57,578 nucleotides of DNA from the NCBI RefSeq assembly GCF_014648675.1, contig NZ_BMRO01000006.1, forward strand, positions 1 to 57,578. The letters run 5' to 3'. The translations under genes were made by a program, and so were the position numbers. Origin of the DNA: Actinomadura livida. GTDB lineage: Bacteria; Actinomycetota; Actinomycetes; Streptosporangiales; Streptosporangiaceae. This document shows, in pieces, positions 7,047-16,545 of the stretch (its first letter is position 1; each line of letters opens with the position of its first letter). The notes under the pieces are model-generated. The model made no database searches. It was given only the letters and a program-made list of their open reading frames with translations, and had not been told where the DNA came from.

Positions 7047-8051
7047 TTAGGAGGGCTCCTCCGTCAGGACTTCCTCTACGGGACGGCGGACGCTGGTCAG
7101 CTTCTCGCCGTTCGCCACACCTAGCCGCAGGAGCAGTTGCGGGTAGGCGTCGCCGCAGAATTGTGCGCGGATGAACTCGCGCAGGTCCGGCACCTGCAGC
7201 GCCTGGGTGTGGTACGCGGCAGAGAGGTCGTGGGCGGCGGCCCGCAGCAGAACGCGCTGCAGCGCCTGGCCGCTCTTCACCCAGTCGGCGGGCGTGTCGC
7301 CCTTGGAGACCAGCAGCACGACCAGCCCGGTCAGGGCCGTGTCGTCCTCGGCGGCCTCGACGCCCCAGCCCCGGCCGCGCGCGAAGTCGCGGGCGGGGAA
7401 GTGCGGCGCGGTCAGCGGCGTACGGCGCGGGTAGGCGTCCTGCTGGACGCCGTCCTTCCGGGACGTCCCGGGCGCGGGCGCCCAGCGGGCGATCTCCGTG
7501 GCGTAGGCGGGGGTGCGGCGCTGGACGTGCTCGGCCGCGTCCGTCAGGGCCGCCAGCGCGCCCTTGACGTGGACGTCGACGGCCTGGACGAGCCGGGCCC
7601 CCTCCCGCTCCGCGGCGTGCCGCAGCCCGGTCAGGACGCCGGATTCGGGGGCGGCCAGGAACCCGCCCCGGTGGCTGTGGCGGCGCCGGACCTGCGCGTG
7701 CTCGCGCTCGACCGCCTCGTCGGCGGGCTCGCCGGGCCGCAGGTCGACGTCTGCGAGCAGCTGCGGCCGGTCAGGGTCGGGCAGCAGGTGGACCACCGGG
7801 TCGTGGCCCAGGCTGCGCAGCGCCACCCGCAGCGTGTAGAGCGCGGCCCCGCAGCTGATCAGCATCTCCCGGCCCCGCGGGTCGGCGACGCCGAGCCTGC
7901 GGTCGGGGTCGGCGCGCAGCGTGATCCGCGTTCCGGCCACTCCGAACCGCCAGGGCTGGGTGTTGTGCACCGAGGGCGCCCAGATCGCGTCCTCGACGGC
8001 GCGCCGCGCGTCGGCCGCGACCCGCTCGATATCCGTTTGCGTGCTCCGCAT
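7047..8051 (-). CDS. Acg-type nitroreductase-family protein
   Basis: A 334-residue protein of the actinobacterial Acg/Rv3131 group, a two-lobed nitroreductase fold. Visible are the N-terminal flavin-site motif WAPSVHNTQPWRF, LLVSKGDTPADWVKSGQALQRVLLRAAAHDLSAAYHTQALQVP in the C-terminal lobe, and PQLLLRLGV near the end. In M. tuberculosis these proteins are DosR-induced and may store or sequester flavin instead of reducing nitro groups. It lies 97 nt downstream of narI, with a DosR-like box (8107-8126) in the gap, so it can be transcribed from its own hypoxic promoter as well as by read-through. Confidence 0.9.
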   Translation of the reverse strand: MRSTQTDIERVAADARRAVEDAIWAPSVHNTQPWRFGVAGTRITLRADPDRRLGVADPRGREMLISCGAALYTLRVALRSLGHDPVVHLLPDPDRPQLLADVDLRPGEPADEAVEREHAQVRRRHSHRGGFLAAPESGVLTGLRHAAEREGARLVQAVDVHVKGALAALTDAAEHVQRRTPAYATEIARWAPAPGTSRKDGVQQDAYPRRTPLTAPHFPARDFARGRGWGVEAAEDDTALTGLVVLLVSKGDTPADWVKSGQALQRVLLRAAAHDLSAAYHTQALQVPDLREFIRAQFCGDAYPQLLLRLGVANGEKLTSVRRPVEEVLTEEPS

Positions 8052-8106
8052 GATCGGCTCCTTCCGGATGCTGCCCTTCCAGCCTCCGCCCCGCGCCAGG
8101 GGCGGG

Positions 8107-8126
8107 GCAGGGCCGAAAGTCCATAA
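8107..8126 (-). promoter_or_regulatory. DosR-like box upstream of the Acg-type gene
   Basis: Read on the minus strand it is TTATGGACTTTCGGCCCTGC, matching 8 of 10 positions of the GGGAC-N4-GTCCC core plus the leading TT and the T-W-W spacer. It lies about 55 nt upstream of the nitroreductase start, between it and narI. Confidence 0.6.
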
Positions 8127-8148
8127 CCGGGGAGGACGGCCTTCCAGG

Positions 8149-8922
8149 TCAGGGCACCCGCTCCCAGCCGCGGCGCGGCTTGTGCATGCCGAGCTGCTCG
8201 TCGCGGCTGCGGTACACGATGTAGGGACGGGTCAGGTAGCCGACCGGCGCGGTGAGCATGTGCACCAGCCGCGTGAACGGCCAGATGCAGAACAGCACCA
8301 GCGCGCTGATCGCGTGCAGCTGGAACAGGATCGGCACGCCGGTCATCAGGTCCGGGTCCGGCCGCAGGTAGAACACCGACCGGAACCACGGGGAGACCGT
8401 CTCCCGGTAGTTGTAGCCGCCGCCGACGATGTTGGCCGCCACGGTCGCGGCGAGCCCGAGCAGGATGACCGCCGCGAGCACCGCGTACATCAGCTTGTCG
8501 TTGCGGGTCGTGGCGGCGAACACGGGCCCGACCGTCCGGCGCCGGTAGATCAGGATCGCCAGGCCCGCGAGGGTGCAGAACCCGGCGACGGTGCCGAGGA
8601 CGACGGCGATGACGTGGTACATGTGCTCGGTGATGCCGACGGCCGCCGTCCACCGGTCGGGGATGAGCAGCCCGCCGACGTGGCCGAGCAGCACGACGAG
8701 GATTCCGAAGTGGAACAGCGGGCTGCCGATGCGCAGCAGCCGCCGCTCGTACAGCTGGGACGAGCGGGTCGTCCAGCCGAACTTGTCGTAGCGGTACCGC
8801 CAGATGTGCCCCAAGGCGAACACCGCGATGGTGACGTAGGGCAGGGCCACCCACAGCAGGATGCCGGCGACGCCCGGTTCACCGCCGTTCTGCGCGGCGA
8901 GGGCGGGCAGCTGACTGGTCAT
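8149..8922 (-). CDS. narI: Respiratory nitrate reductase gamma subunit (cytochrome b)
   Basis: A 257-residue membrane subunit that takes electrons from the quinol pool and passes them through two b haems to NarH. Five membrane segments are visible; histidines in LFHFGILVVLLGHVGG and in FQLHAISALVLFCIWPFTRLVHML are the expected haem ligands. C-terminal RPYIVYRSR is a typical actinobacterial NarI ending. The start was placed at ATG 8922, which overlaps the narJ stop by 4 nt (ATGA). A longer reading to 9111 would lie inside narJ in another frame. It is the last gene of the narKGHJI unit. Confidence 0.95.
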   Translation of the reverse strand: MTSQLPALAAQNGGEPGVAGILLWVALPYVTIAVFALGHIWRYRYDKFGWTTRSSQLYERRLLRIGSPLFHFGILVVLLGHVGGLLIPDRWTAAVGITEHMYHVIAVVLGTVAGFCTLAGLAILIYRRRTVGPVFAATTRNDKLMYAVLAAVILLGLAATVAANIVGGGYNYRETVSPWFRSVFYLRPDPDLMTGVPILFQLHAISALVLFCIWPFTRLVHMLTAPVGYLTRPYIVYRSRDEQLGMHKPRRGWERVP

Positions 8923-9608
8923 GATGAACGGGCCTCCAGGACCGGATCGGGCAGGAAGACGGGGCCCGAGGTCCCGGCGCCGCTCCCGTAGGGGGCGAGG
9001 CCGACCTCCTCCTCGGGCGGGCCCTCGGCGATGAGGCGGGCGACGGCCTCCTCGTTGCGGCCGCTCAGCGGCGGCAGCGTCGCCGAGACCGCCTCCAGCA
9101 CCGCGCTCCACGGCGACCGGGACTCGGTGAGCGCGAGGCGGAGCAGCTCCAGGCCGGCGCGGTGCTCCAGCAGCAGCCGCCGCCCCTCCGTGAGGTTTCC
9201 GGTCGCGGCGAACTCCAGGACCACGGCCAGGTGGTCGGGGAGCTCCCCGTCGTCCAGGACGAGCCCCGCCGCCTCGTAGGCCTGCTTGAACCGCAGCAGG
9301 GCCATCCCCCGCTTACGGGTGTCCCCGTAGGCGTAGTAGGTCAGGTAGAGGCAGCACCGTTTGCGGTGGTCGAACGTCTCGACGTAGTCGGACTCCAGTT
9401 CCCGCAGGAGCGTCGCGTCCAGGTGGTCCAGGAAGCCGCCCAGGGGCGTCCCGGCGGCCGCGGGCAGCCCCGCCACGGCCCGGCGGAGCAGCGGGCGCCG
9501 CGCCAGGAGCTCCTCGTCGGGGTAGCCGAGCAGCAGCGACGCGACCTGCCAGGCCGTGGCCAGCTCCGCCTCGGCGAACCCCTTCTTCTTCAGGCCCCGG
9601 TCCCTCAT
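8919..9608 (-). CDS. narJ: Nitrate reductase assembly chaperone (delta subunit)
   Basis: A 229-residue TorD-like cytoplasmic chaperone that keeps apo-NarG competent for molybdenum cofactor insertion. The hallmarks are WQVASLLLGYPDEELL at the N-terminus, DYVETFDHRKRCCLYLTYYAYGDTRKRG in the middle (the NarJ signature) and LPDHLAVVLEFAA. The C-terminal 40 residues are low-complexity Gly/Pro-rich, as in other actinobacterial NarJ. It overlaps narH and narI by 4 nt on each side, indicating translational coupling. Confidence 0.95.
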   Translation of the reverse strand: MRDRGLKKKGFAEAELATAWQVASLLLGYPDEELLARRPLLRRAVAGLPAAAGTPLGGFLDHLDATLLRELESDYVETFDHRKRCCLYLTYYAYGDTRKRGMALLRFKQAYEAAGLVLDDGELPDHLAVVLEFAATGNLTEGRRLLLEHRAGLELLRLALTESRSPWSAVLEAVSATLPPLSGRNEEAVARLIAEGPPEEEVGLAPYGSGAGTSGPVFLPDPVLEARSS

Positions 9609-11350
9609 GGCTTGGGCTCCGTTTCGGCGTCGCCGGAGTCGGCGGGCGGGTTCGCGCCGTCCGGCCCCGGACCGTCCCCGCCGTCCTCGCGCTTCGGGAA
9701 CAGCCCGGCCGGGGCGCCCTTGCCGTCCCAGTTGAGCAGGTTGACGCGCTGGTGCTTGTTCTCCGGGTCGACGGGGTTGTCGGCCGTCTGGCGCTGCTGG
9801 AGCATGTGGAAGTTCTCCACCGCGACCGGGTTCGGGCCTCCCGAGCCCTCACCGAACGGACCGGATCCTCCGCCCAGGCCGGATCCGCCCATGCCGGGCC
9901 CGCCCTCGTAGTTCAGCGAGCACTCCGTGGCCAGCTCCTCCAGGCCGTGCGCCTGCTCCGCGTGCGCCGTCGGGATCACGTACCGCTCGTCGTACTTGGC
10001 GAGGGCCAGCAGCCGGTACATGTCGTACATCGCCTCGCCCGACATCCCGACGCCCGCCGGGATCGACTCGTCGGGCTCGCGGCCGAGGTTGATGTCGCGC
10101 ATGTAGGCGCGCATCGCCGCCAGCCGGCGCAGGACGGCGTCCACCGGCGCGGTGTCCCCGGCGGTGAACAGCTCCGCCAGGTACTCGACCGGGATGCGCA
10201 GCGCGTCGATCGCCGCGAACAGGTTCCCGCGGTCCTCGGCGTCGTGGCCGGTGTCGCGGACGACGTCCACGACCGGTGACAGCGGCGGGATGTACCAGAC
10301 CATCGGCATCGTCCGGTACTCCGGGTGCAGCGGCAGCGCCACCTTGTAGGTGTTGATCAGCGAGTAGATCGGGGACCGCTGCGCGGCCTCGATCCAGTCG
10401 GCGGGGATGCCGTCCCGCTCGGCCGCCGCGACGACCCGCGGGTCGCTCGGGTCGAGGAACACGCCGCGCTGCGCCTCGTAGAGGTCGGTGTCCTCGGGCG
10501 CGGACGCGGCCTCCAGCACCTTGTCGGCGTCGTAGAGGATCAGGCCGATGTAGCGGAGCCGCCCCACGCACGTCTCCGAGCAGACCGTCGGGATGCCGAC
10601 CTCGATGCGCGGGAAGCAGAACGTGCACTTCTCGGCCTTGCCGGTCCGGTGGTTGAAGTACATCTTCTTGTACGGGCAGCCGGAGACGCACATCCGCCAG
10701 CCCCGGCACCGGTCCTGGTCGACGAGGACGATGCCGTCCTCGGTCCGCTTGTAGATCGCGCCGGACGGGCAGGACGCCGCGCAGCTCGGGTTGAGGCAGT
10801 GCTCGCAGATCCGCGGCAGGTAGAACATGAAGGTCTTGTCGAACTCCATCTTCACCTTGTCGGAGATCTCCTTGAGCAGGACGTCCTTGTCCCCGTGCTC
10901 GATCGACCCGCCGAGGTCGTCGTCCCAGTTCGCCGACCAGGTGATCTGCATGTCGTCGCCCGACAGCAGGGACTTGGGCCGCGCGACGGGGGTGTGCTCC
11001 TGCAGGGGGGCGCTGGTGAGGTTCTCGTAGTCGTAGGTCCAGGGCTCGTAGTAGTCGTGGATGCCGGGCAGCTTCGGGTTCGCGAAGATCGTCAGCAGCT
11101 TGCGGATCCGGCCGCCGCCCTTGAGCGCCAGGCGCCCGCGTTTGTTGAGCGTCCAGCCGCCCTTCCAGCGCTCCTGGTCCTCGTACTGGCGGGGATAGCC
11201 CTGCCCGGGACGGGTCTCGACGTTGTTGAACCACACGTACTCGACACCGCTGCGGTTCGTCCACGCCTGCTTGCACGTGACCGAGCAGGTGTGGCACCCG
11301 ATGCACTTGTCGAGGTTCATGACCATCGACATCTGCGCCATCACGCGCAT
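9605..11350 (-). CDS. narH: Respiratory nitrate reductase beta subunit (Fe-S)
   Basis: A 581-residue electron-transfer subunit. Four cysteine groups are present: CIGCHTCSVTC near residue 16, CEHCLNPSCAASCPSG, CRGWRMCVSGCPYKKMYF followed by CTFC, and CSETCVGRLR. The Trp in CRGW marks the [3Fe-4S] site, as in other NarH. The C-terminus has an added Gly/Ser/Asp-rich tail of about 60 residues with PEDGG repeats-like composition. ATG 11350 overlaps the narG stop by one base (TGATG). ATG 11338 (MAQ) is a second possible start. Confidence 0.95.
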   Translation of the reverse strand: MRVMAQMSMVMNLDKCIGCHTCSVTCKQAWTNRSGVEYVWFNNVETRPGQGYPRQYEDQERWKGGWTLNKRGRLALKGGGRIRKLLTIFANPKLPGIHDYYEPWTYDYENLTSAPLQEHTPVARPKSLLSGDDMQITWSANWDDDLGGSIEHGDKDVLLKEISDKVKMEFDKTFMFYLPRICEHCLNPSCAASCPSGAIYKRTEDGIVLVDQDRCRGWRMCVSGCPYKKMYFNHRTGKAEKCTFCFPRIEVGIPTVCSETCVGRLRYIGLILYDADKVLEAASAPEDTDLYEAQRGVFLDPSDPRVVAAAERDGIPADWIEAAQRSPIYSLINTYKVALPLHPEYRTMPMVWYIPPLSPVVDVVRDTGHDAEDRGNLFAAIDALRIPVEYLAELFTAGDTAPVDAVLRRLAAMRAYMRDINLGREPDESIPAGVGMSGEAMYDMYRLLALAKYDERYVIPTAHAEQAHGLEELATECSLNYEGGPGMGGSGLGGGSGPFGEGSGGPNPVAVENFHMLQQRQTADNPVDPENKHQRVNLLNWDGKGAPAGLFPKREDGGDGPGPDGANPPADSGDAETEPKP

Positions 11351-14300
11351 CAGTACGTCACCTCCTGGGAGCGGCGGCGGATCACGGTGACCTCGTCGCG
11401 CTGGTTGCCGGTCGGGCCGAGGTAGTTGAACGCGAACGACAGCTGCGCGTACCCGCCGATGAGGTGGCTCGGCTTGATCAGCAGGCGGGTGAGGGAGTTG
11501 TGGATGCCGCCGCGGCGGCCGGAGGTCTCCGAGCGCGGGACGTCGATCAGCCGGTCCTGCGCGTGGTACATGTACACCGTCCCCTCGGGCATCCGGTGGG
11601 AGACGATCGCGCGGGCGACGACGACGCCGTTGCGGTTGACGGCCTCGATCCAGTCGTTGTCGCGGACGCCGATCTTCGCCGCGTCCGCGCCGCTCATCCA
11701 GATCGACGGGCCGCCGCGCGACAGCGACAGCATGAACAGGTTGTCCTGGTACTCGGAGTGGATCGACCACTTGTTGTGCGGGGTGAGGTACCGGACGGTC
11801 AGCCCCAGCTCACCGGTCTCCCCGATCTCGGGCTCGCCGAACAGCGCGGTCATGTTCAGCGGCGGCCGGAACGTCGGCAGCTGCTCGCCGAGTTCCTCCA
11901 TCCAGTCGTGGTCGAGGAAGAAGTGCTGCCGCCCGGTGAGGGTGTGCCAGGGCTTGAGGCGCTCGACGTTGATGGTGAACGGCGAGTAGCGGCGCCCGCC
12001 GCTCTCCGACCCCGACCATTCCGGCGACGTGATGACCGGGACGGGACGGGCCTGGGTGTCGGCGAAGGTGATCTGCTTGCCCTCGTGCTCGGCGGCGAGG
12101 TCGGCGAGCCGGGTGCCGGTGCGCCGCTCCACGGCCCGGAACCCCTGGGTGGCCAGGTGCCCGTTCGTCGTCCCGGACAGGGCGAGGATCATCTCGCAGG
12201 CGTGCACGTCGCGCTTCAGCGACGGCCGCCCGTCGGCCGGGCCGCCCCGGACGACGCCGTTCTTGTGCTTGAGGTACTCGACCTCGCGCTCCAGGTCGAA
12301 CGTGACGCCCTTGGTGGTCGCGCCGAGCCGCTCGGCGAGCGGGCCGAGCGCCGTCATCTTCGCGGCGACCGCGGGGTAGTCGCGCTCCACCGTGACGAGC
12401 TTCGGCAGCGTCACGCCGGGCACGGGCTCGCACTCCCCCTTCGCCCAGTCGGCGACGCGGCCGTGCGGCGTGGCCATCTCGTCGGGGGTGTCGTGCAGCA
12501 GCGGCACCGCGACGAGGTCCTTGCGGACGCCGAGGTGCCGCTCGGCGAGCCGGCTGAACGCGACCGCGATGTCCTGGAAGGCCCGCCAGTCGCTGCGGGT
12601 CTGCCACGGCGGTGAGATCGCCGGGTTGAACGAGTGCACGAACGGGTGCATGTCGGTGGTGTTGAGGTCGTGCTTCTCGTACCAGGTCGCCGCCGGCAGG
12701 ACCACGTCGGAGAAGATCGTGGTGCTGGTCATCCGGAAGTCGAGCGACAGCAGCAGGTCGAGCTTGCCGGCCGGGGCTTCCTCGTGCCAGACCACCTCCT
12801 TCGGGCGGTCCGCCGGTCCGGTCTCGCTCGCGCGCACGGCGTTGTCGGTGCCGAGGAGGTGCTTGAGGAAGTACTCATTGCCCTTGGCGGACGAGCCGAG
12901 GAGGTTGGCCCGCCACACGCTGAGGACGCGGGGGAAGTTCTCCGGGGAGTCGGGGTCCTGGCAGGCGAACTTGAGCCGTCCGGCCTTCAGCTCGTCCACG
13001 ACGTGGTCGGCGGGCTGCTTCCCGGCGGCCGCCGCCTCGTCGGTCAGGTCCAGGGGGTTGCGGTCGAACGTCGGGTAGGACGGCATCCAGCCGAGCCGGG
13101 CGGCCTGCGCGATGGCGTCGGCGGTGGACCGGCCCGTGAGCTGCCCCGCGGCGCCGCCCGGCGGCCGGGCCGCCGAGAGGGTGTCGGCGCCGAAGTGGTC
13201 GTAGCGGAACTGGTCGGTGTGCAGGTACCAGAACGCCGTGCTGATCATCTGGCGGGGCGGCCGGGACCAGTCCAGCGCGCCCGCGAGCTGCGCCCACCCC
13301 GTCACCGGGCGGCACTTCTCCTGCCCGACGTAGTGCGCCCAGCCGCCGCCGTTGACGCCCTGGCAGCCGGTCAGCGTCGTCAGCGCCAGGAACGCCCGGT
13401 AGATCGTGTCGGAGTGGAACCAGTGGTTCGCGCCGGCCCCCATGATGATCATCGACCGGCCGCGGGACTCCTCGGCGTTCGCGGCGAACTCCCGCCCGAT
13501 GCGCTCCGCCGCCTGCGCGGGGACGCCGGTGATGGCCTCCTGCCACGCCGGGGTGCACGGCTGCGACGCGTCGTCGTACCCGGACGGCCAGGAGCCGGGC
13601 AGGCCGTCCCGGCCCACCCCGTACTGGGCGAGCAGCAGGTCGTAGACGGTCGTGACCAGGTGGCCGGCCACGGTCCGGACGGGCACGCCCCGCCGGATCG
13701 TCCCCGGCGAGCCGCCGGGGCCGTCGAAGCGGGCCAGCTCGACCTCCACGGCGTCGCCGCCCTCGACCGACAGCAGCGGGTCGGCGTCGCCGAGGTCGAG
13801 GTTCCAGCGGCCCTCGCCCGACTCGCCGTACCGGAAGCCCAGCGAGCCGTTCGGGACGAGGGGGTGCCCGGTGTTGGCGTCCAGGACCACCGTCTTGAAC
13901 GCGGCGTTCTCCGAGCCGGCCTCGGCACCGGGCAGATCGGCCGCGGTGAGGAACTTGCCCGGGACGTGGGCGTCGCCGCGCTTGTCCACCCGCACCAGGA
14001 ACGGCAGGTCGCTGTAGCGCTTGACGTAGTCGGTGAAGTACGGGACCTGCCGGTCGACGAAGAACTCCTTGAGGACGACGTGCCCCATGGCCATGGCCAG
14101 GGCGCCGTCCGTGCCGGGCTGGGCGGCGAGCCACTCGTCGGCGAACTTGACGTTGTCGGCGTAGTCGGGCGACACCGCCACGACCTTCTGGCCCCGGTAG
14201 CGGGCCTCGGTCATCCAGTGCGCGTCGGGCGTCCGCGTCACCGGGACGTTGGAGCCCCACATGATGAGGTACCCGGCGTCCCACCAGTCCCCCGACTCGG

Positions 14301-15054
14301 GGACGTCGGTCTGGTCGCCGAACACCTGCGGGGACGCGACGGGGAGGTCGGCGTACCAGTCGTAGAACGACAGCATCGTCCCGCCGATCAGCGAGATGAA
14401 CCGCGAGCCCGACGCGTGCGACACCATCGACATCGCCGGGATCGGGGAGAAGCCGGCGACGCGGTCGGGCCCGTACTCGGCGATCGTGTGCACGTGCGCG
14501 GCGGCGATCAGCTCGGTCGCCTCGTCCCACGTGGCCCGCACCAGGCCGCCGCGGCCGCGCGCCGCCTTGTACGCGCGGGCCCTGTCCGGGTCGGAGACGA
14601 TCTCCCGCCACGCCTCCACCGGGTCGCCCGTCCGGGCCCTGGCCTCCCGGTACATCTCCAGCAGGACGCCGCGCACGTAGGGGTAACGCACCCGCGTGGG
14701 CGAGTAGGTGTACCAGGAGAACGACGCGCCGCGGGGGCAGCCGCGCGGCTCGTACTCCGGCCGGTCGGGGCCGACCGAGGGGTAGTCGGTCTGCTGCGCC
14801 TCCCAGGTGATGATGCCGTCCTTGACGTACACCTTCCACGAGCACGACCCGGTGCAGTTCACCCCGTGGGTGGAGCGCACCACCTTGTCGTGCGACCAGC
14901 GGTCCCGGTAGAACGCGTCGGCCTCGCGGCCGCCCGCCTTCGTCACCGTCCGGAGATCCGGCGACACCCGGGCGCGGGTGAAGAACCTGCGGGTCCCCAC
15001 CAGCGCGTCTTCCAGCGGCCCGTCCATGCCCGGCCGGCCCTTGGTCGAACTCAC
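11350..15054 (-). CDS. narG: Respiratory nitrate reductase alpha subunit (molybdenum)
   Basis: A 1234-residue catalytic subunit with a molybdo-bis(MGD) cofactor, reducing nitrate to nitrite on the cytoplasmic face. The N-terminal FS0 cluster ligands are seen as H63-x3-C67-x3-C71 and C106 (STHGVNCTGSCSW...RGCPRG). The Mo-coordinating aspartate region reads QTDVPESGDWWDAGYL. No twin-arginine signal is present, as expected for a NarG that stays cytoplasmic. Length is normal (about 1220-1250). Only 40 nt separate it from narK and it overlaps narH, so the narK-GHJI genes form one transcript. Confidence 0.97.
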   Translation of the reverse strand: MSSTKGRPGMDGPLEDALVGTRRFFTRARVSPDLRTVTKAGGREADAFYRDRWSHDKVVRSTHGVNCTGSCSWKVYVKDGIITWEAQQTDYPSVGPDRPEYEPRGCPRGASFSWYTYSPTRVRYPYVRGVLLEMYREARARTGDPVEAWREIVSDPDRARAYKAARGRGGLVRATWDEATELIAAAHVHTIAEYGPDRVAGFSPIPAMSMVSHASGSRFISLIGGTMLSFYDWYADLPVASPQVFGDQTDVPESGDWWDAGYLIMWGSNVPVTRTPDAHWMTEARYRGQKVVAVSPDYADNVKFADEWLAAQPGTDGALAMAMGHVVLKEFFVDRQVPYFTDYVKRYSDLPFLVRVDKRGDAHVPGKFLTAADLPGAEAGSENAAFKTVVLDANTGHPLVPNGSLGFRYGESGEGRWNLDLGDADPLLSVEGGDAVEVELARFDGPGGSPGTIRRGVPVRTVAGHLVTTVYDLLLAQYGVGRDGLPGSWPSGYDDASQPCTPAWQEAITGVPAQAAERIGREFAANAEESRGRSMIIMGAGANHWFHSDTIYRAFLALTTLTGCQGVNGGGWAHYVGQEKCRPVTGWAQLAGALDWSRPPRQMISTAFWYLHTDQFRYDHFGADTLSAARPPGGAAGQLTGRSTADAIAQAARLGWMPSYPTFDRNPLDLTDEAAAAGKQPADHVVDELKAGRLKFACQDPDSPENFPRVLSVWRANLLGSSAKGNEYFLKHLLGTDNAVRASETGPADRPKEVVWHEEAPAGKLDLLLSLDFRMTSTTIFSDVVLPAATWYEKHDLNTTDMHPFVHSFNPAISPPWQTRSDWRAFQDIAVAFSRLAERHLGVRKDLVAVPLLHDTPDEMATPHGRVADWAKGECEPVPGVTLPKLVTVERDYPAVAAKMTALGPLAERLGATTKGVTFDLEREVEYLKHKNGVVRGGPADGRPSLKRDVHACEMILALSGTTNGHLATQGFRAVERRTGTRLADLAAEHEGKQITFADTQARPVPVITSPEWSGSESGGRRYSPFTINVERLKPWHTLTGRQHFFLDHDWMEELGEQLPTFRPPLNMTALFGEPEIGETGELGLTVRYLTPHNKWSIHSEYQDNLFMLSLSRGGPSIWMSGADAAKIGVRDNDWIEAVNRNGVVVARAIVSHRMPEGTVYMYHAQDRLIDVPRSETSGRRGGIHNSLTRLLIKPSHLIGGYAQLSFAFNYLGPTGNQRDEVTVIRRRSQEVTY

Positions 15055-15094
15055 CCTCGAATCGCCTCTTCCCGCATCGCCGTATCCGAGCCCA

Positions 15095-16336
15095 TCAGGC
15101 GCTCCGCCCGCTCACCACGGCCCGCCGGACGACGGTCGCGGTGAACACCGCGGCCGCCGCCGCCACGAGGGCGAGGAGCAGGAGTCCCACTGCATACGAC
15201 CCGAAACTGCCATAAATGGAGCCCATAATCAGGGGCGGGACGAACCCGCCCAGGCCACCGGCCGCGCCGACCACGCCGGTGACCGCACCGACCTTGTTCG
15301 CCGGGGCGAGTTTCGCCACCAGCGCGAACGTCGCGCCGCTGCCGGCGCCGAGCGCCGCCGCCATCGCCAGGAACGCGATCGTCCCGACCGGCATCAGCGG
15401 CGGCGAGAACGCCTGCACCGCCGCGCCCGCCGTCGTCACCAGCAGCGCGGCGACCATGACCCGGACCGCGCCGATCCGGTCGGACAGCCACCCGCCGGCG
15501 GGCCGCATCAGGACCGCCAGCAGGACGAACCCGGCCATCCGGTTCGACGCGTCCGCCTGCGTCAGGTGGTACTCCTCCTTCAGGTAGGTCGGGAGGTACA
15601 CCGAGAACGCGACGTAGCCGCCGAAGGCGACCGCGTACAGCGCCGACATCTGCCAGGTCACCGGCAGCCTCGCCGTCGCCGCCAGCCGCTTGGCGAGCGA
15701 CGCGTCGGGCATCGTGCGCCCGGGGGCGTCCCGCACGATGAGCCACGCGGCGACCGCGTAGACGGCGAGGACCACGGCCATCAACTGGAACGGGAACTCC
15801 ATCCCGTACCGGTCGACCAGCGGGACCGTCGTCAGCGCGGTGATCGCCGTGCCGCCCATCCCCGCGCCGAAGATCCCGATCGCCAGCCCCCGCCGCTCCG
15901 GCGGGAACCACGCGTTCACGAACGGCACGCCCACCGCGAAGACGGTGCCGCCGACGCCGAGGAAGAACCCGCCGGCGAGCAGCGACGCCAGCGACGAGTT
16001 CCCCCAGAGCCCGAGGTAGAGCACGGGCGCGATCGTGATGACCGACAGCGCCGGGAACATCACCCGGCCGCCGAACCTGTCGGTCAGCGCGCCCACCGGG
16101 ATCCGGCCCACCGACCCGACGATCACCGGCACCGCGACCAGCAGCGACTGCTCGACGGACGTCAGCCCCAGGGACTCCTGGAACCGGGGGGCGAGGGGGC
16201 TGAGCAGGGCCCAGGCCCAGAAGTTCAGCGCGAACCCGAGGGTGGCCATCGCCAGCATGGTGATCGGCCGCCCCGCGCCCTCGGCGCGCCCCGATGGCGG
16301 CGATCCGGCACCGGTGTCCCGTCGTGTCTCCGTCAC
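15095..16336 (-). CDS. narK: Nitrate/nitrite MFS transporter
   Basis: A 413-residue major facilitator protein with about 12 membrane segments. The NarK/NasA signatures are visible: FALNFWAWALLSPLAPRFQ in the first helix, GRIPVGALTDRFGGR in the loop between helices 2 and 3, GIFGAGMGGTAITALTTVPLV (the first glycine-rich nitrate signature) and GVVGAAGGLGGFVPPL (the second). It imports nitrate or exchanges it for nitrite for the adjacent reductase. The GTG start at 16336 was chosen because the preceding in-frame 57 residues are Arg/Gly-rich and run through the control region. The promoter region carries a DosR-type box 118 nt upstream. Confidence 0.93.
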   Translation of the reverse strand: MTETRRDTGAGSPPSGRAEGAGRPITMLAMATLGFALNFWAWALLSPLAPRFQESLGLTSVEQSLLVAVPVIVGSVGRIPVGALTDRFGGRVMFPALSVITIAPVLYLGLWGNSSLASLLAGGFFLGVGGTVFAVGVPFVNAWFPPERRGLAIGIFGAGMGGTAITALTTVPLVDRYGMEFPFQLMAVVLAVYAVAAWLIVRDAPGRTMPDASLAKRLAATARLPVTWQMSALYAVAFGGYVAFSVYLPTYLKEEYHLTQADASNRMAGFVLLAVLMRPAGGWLSDRIGAVRVMVAALLVTTAGAAVQAFSPPLMPVGTIAFLAMAAALGAGSGATFALVAKLAPANKVGAVTGVVGAAGGLGGFVPPLIMGSIYGSFGSYAVGLLLLALVAAAAAVFTATVVRRAVVSGRSA

Positions 16337-16453
16337 GTCCGCACCACTTCCGCCATCGCGATTCCGATCCCGGTGGACCTTCCCGGCCCCCACACCGGGT
16401 AACCATGATCGGTTTCCCGTGGTCTCACCCTCCCCGACCGTCCCGGTCCCCGT

Positions 16454-16473
16454 GAAGGGACCTTGGTCCCGGC
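16454..16473. promoter_or_regulatory. DosR/DevR-type box between narK and the FAD/Fe-S oxidoreductase
   Basis: GAAGGGACCTTGGTCCCGGC: the core matches GGGAC-N4-GTCCC at 10 of 10 positions and shares the central 14 bases with the box at 6551-6570. It lies 118 nt upstream of narK (minus strand) and 73 nt upstream of the likely transcription start of the divergent plus-strand gene. Confidence 0.8.
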
Positions 16474-16532
16474 GTGGAATCCGGCCCCGCGCTCCGTGCC
16501 CGGACACGCGCCGACGGGCGGGCGGGATGACC

Positions 16533-16538
16533 TAACGT
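16533..16538 (+). promoter_or_regulatory. -10 element of a leaderless transcript
   Basis: TAACGT is followed by 7 nt and then ATG 16546. This spacing puts the transcription start on the A of the ATG, the normal leaderless arrangement in actinomycetes. Confidence 0.5.
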
Positions 16539-16545
16539 TGTCGGT

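Noticed and set aside
12634..15144. An 836-codon open frame on the plus strand, opposite narG
   Set aside because: It is a shadow of narG with low-complexity Arg/Gly/Val composition; narG on the other strand matches its family from end to end.
16445..16462. GGTCCC...GGGACC inverted repeat just left of the narK box
   Set aside because: The half-sites face the opposite way from the DosR consensus and one arm is part of the better-matching box at 16454-16473, so it was not listed as a second site.
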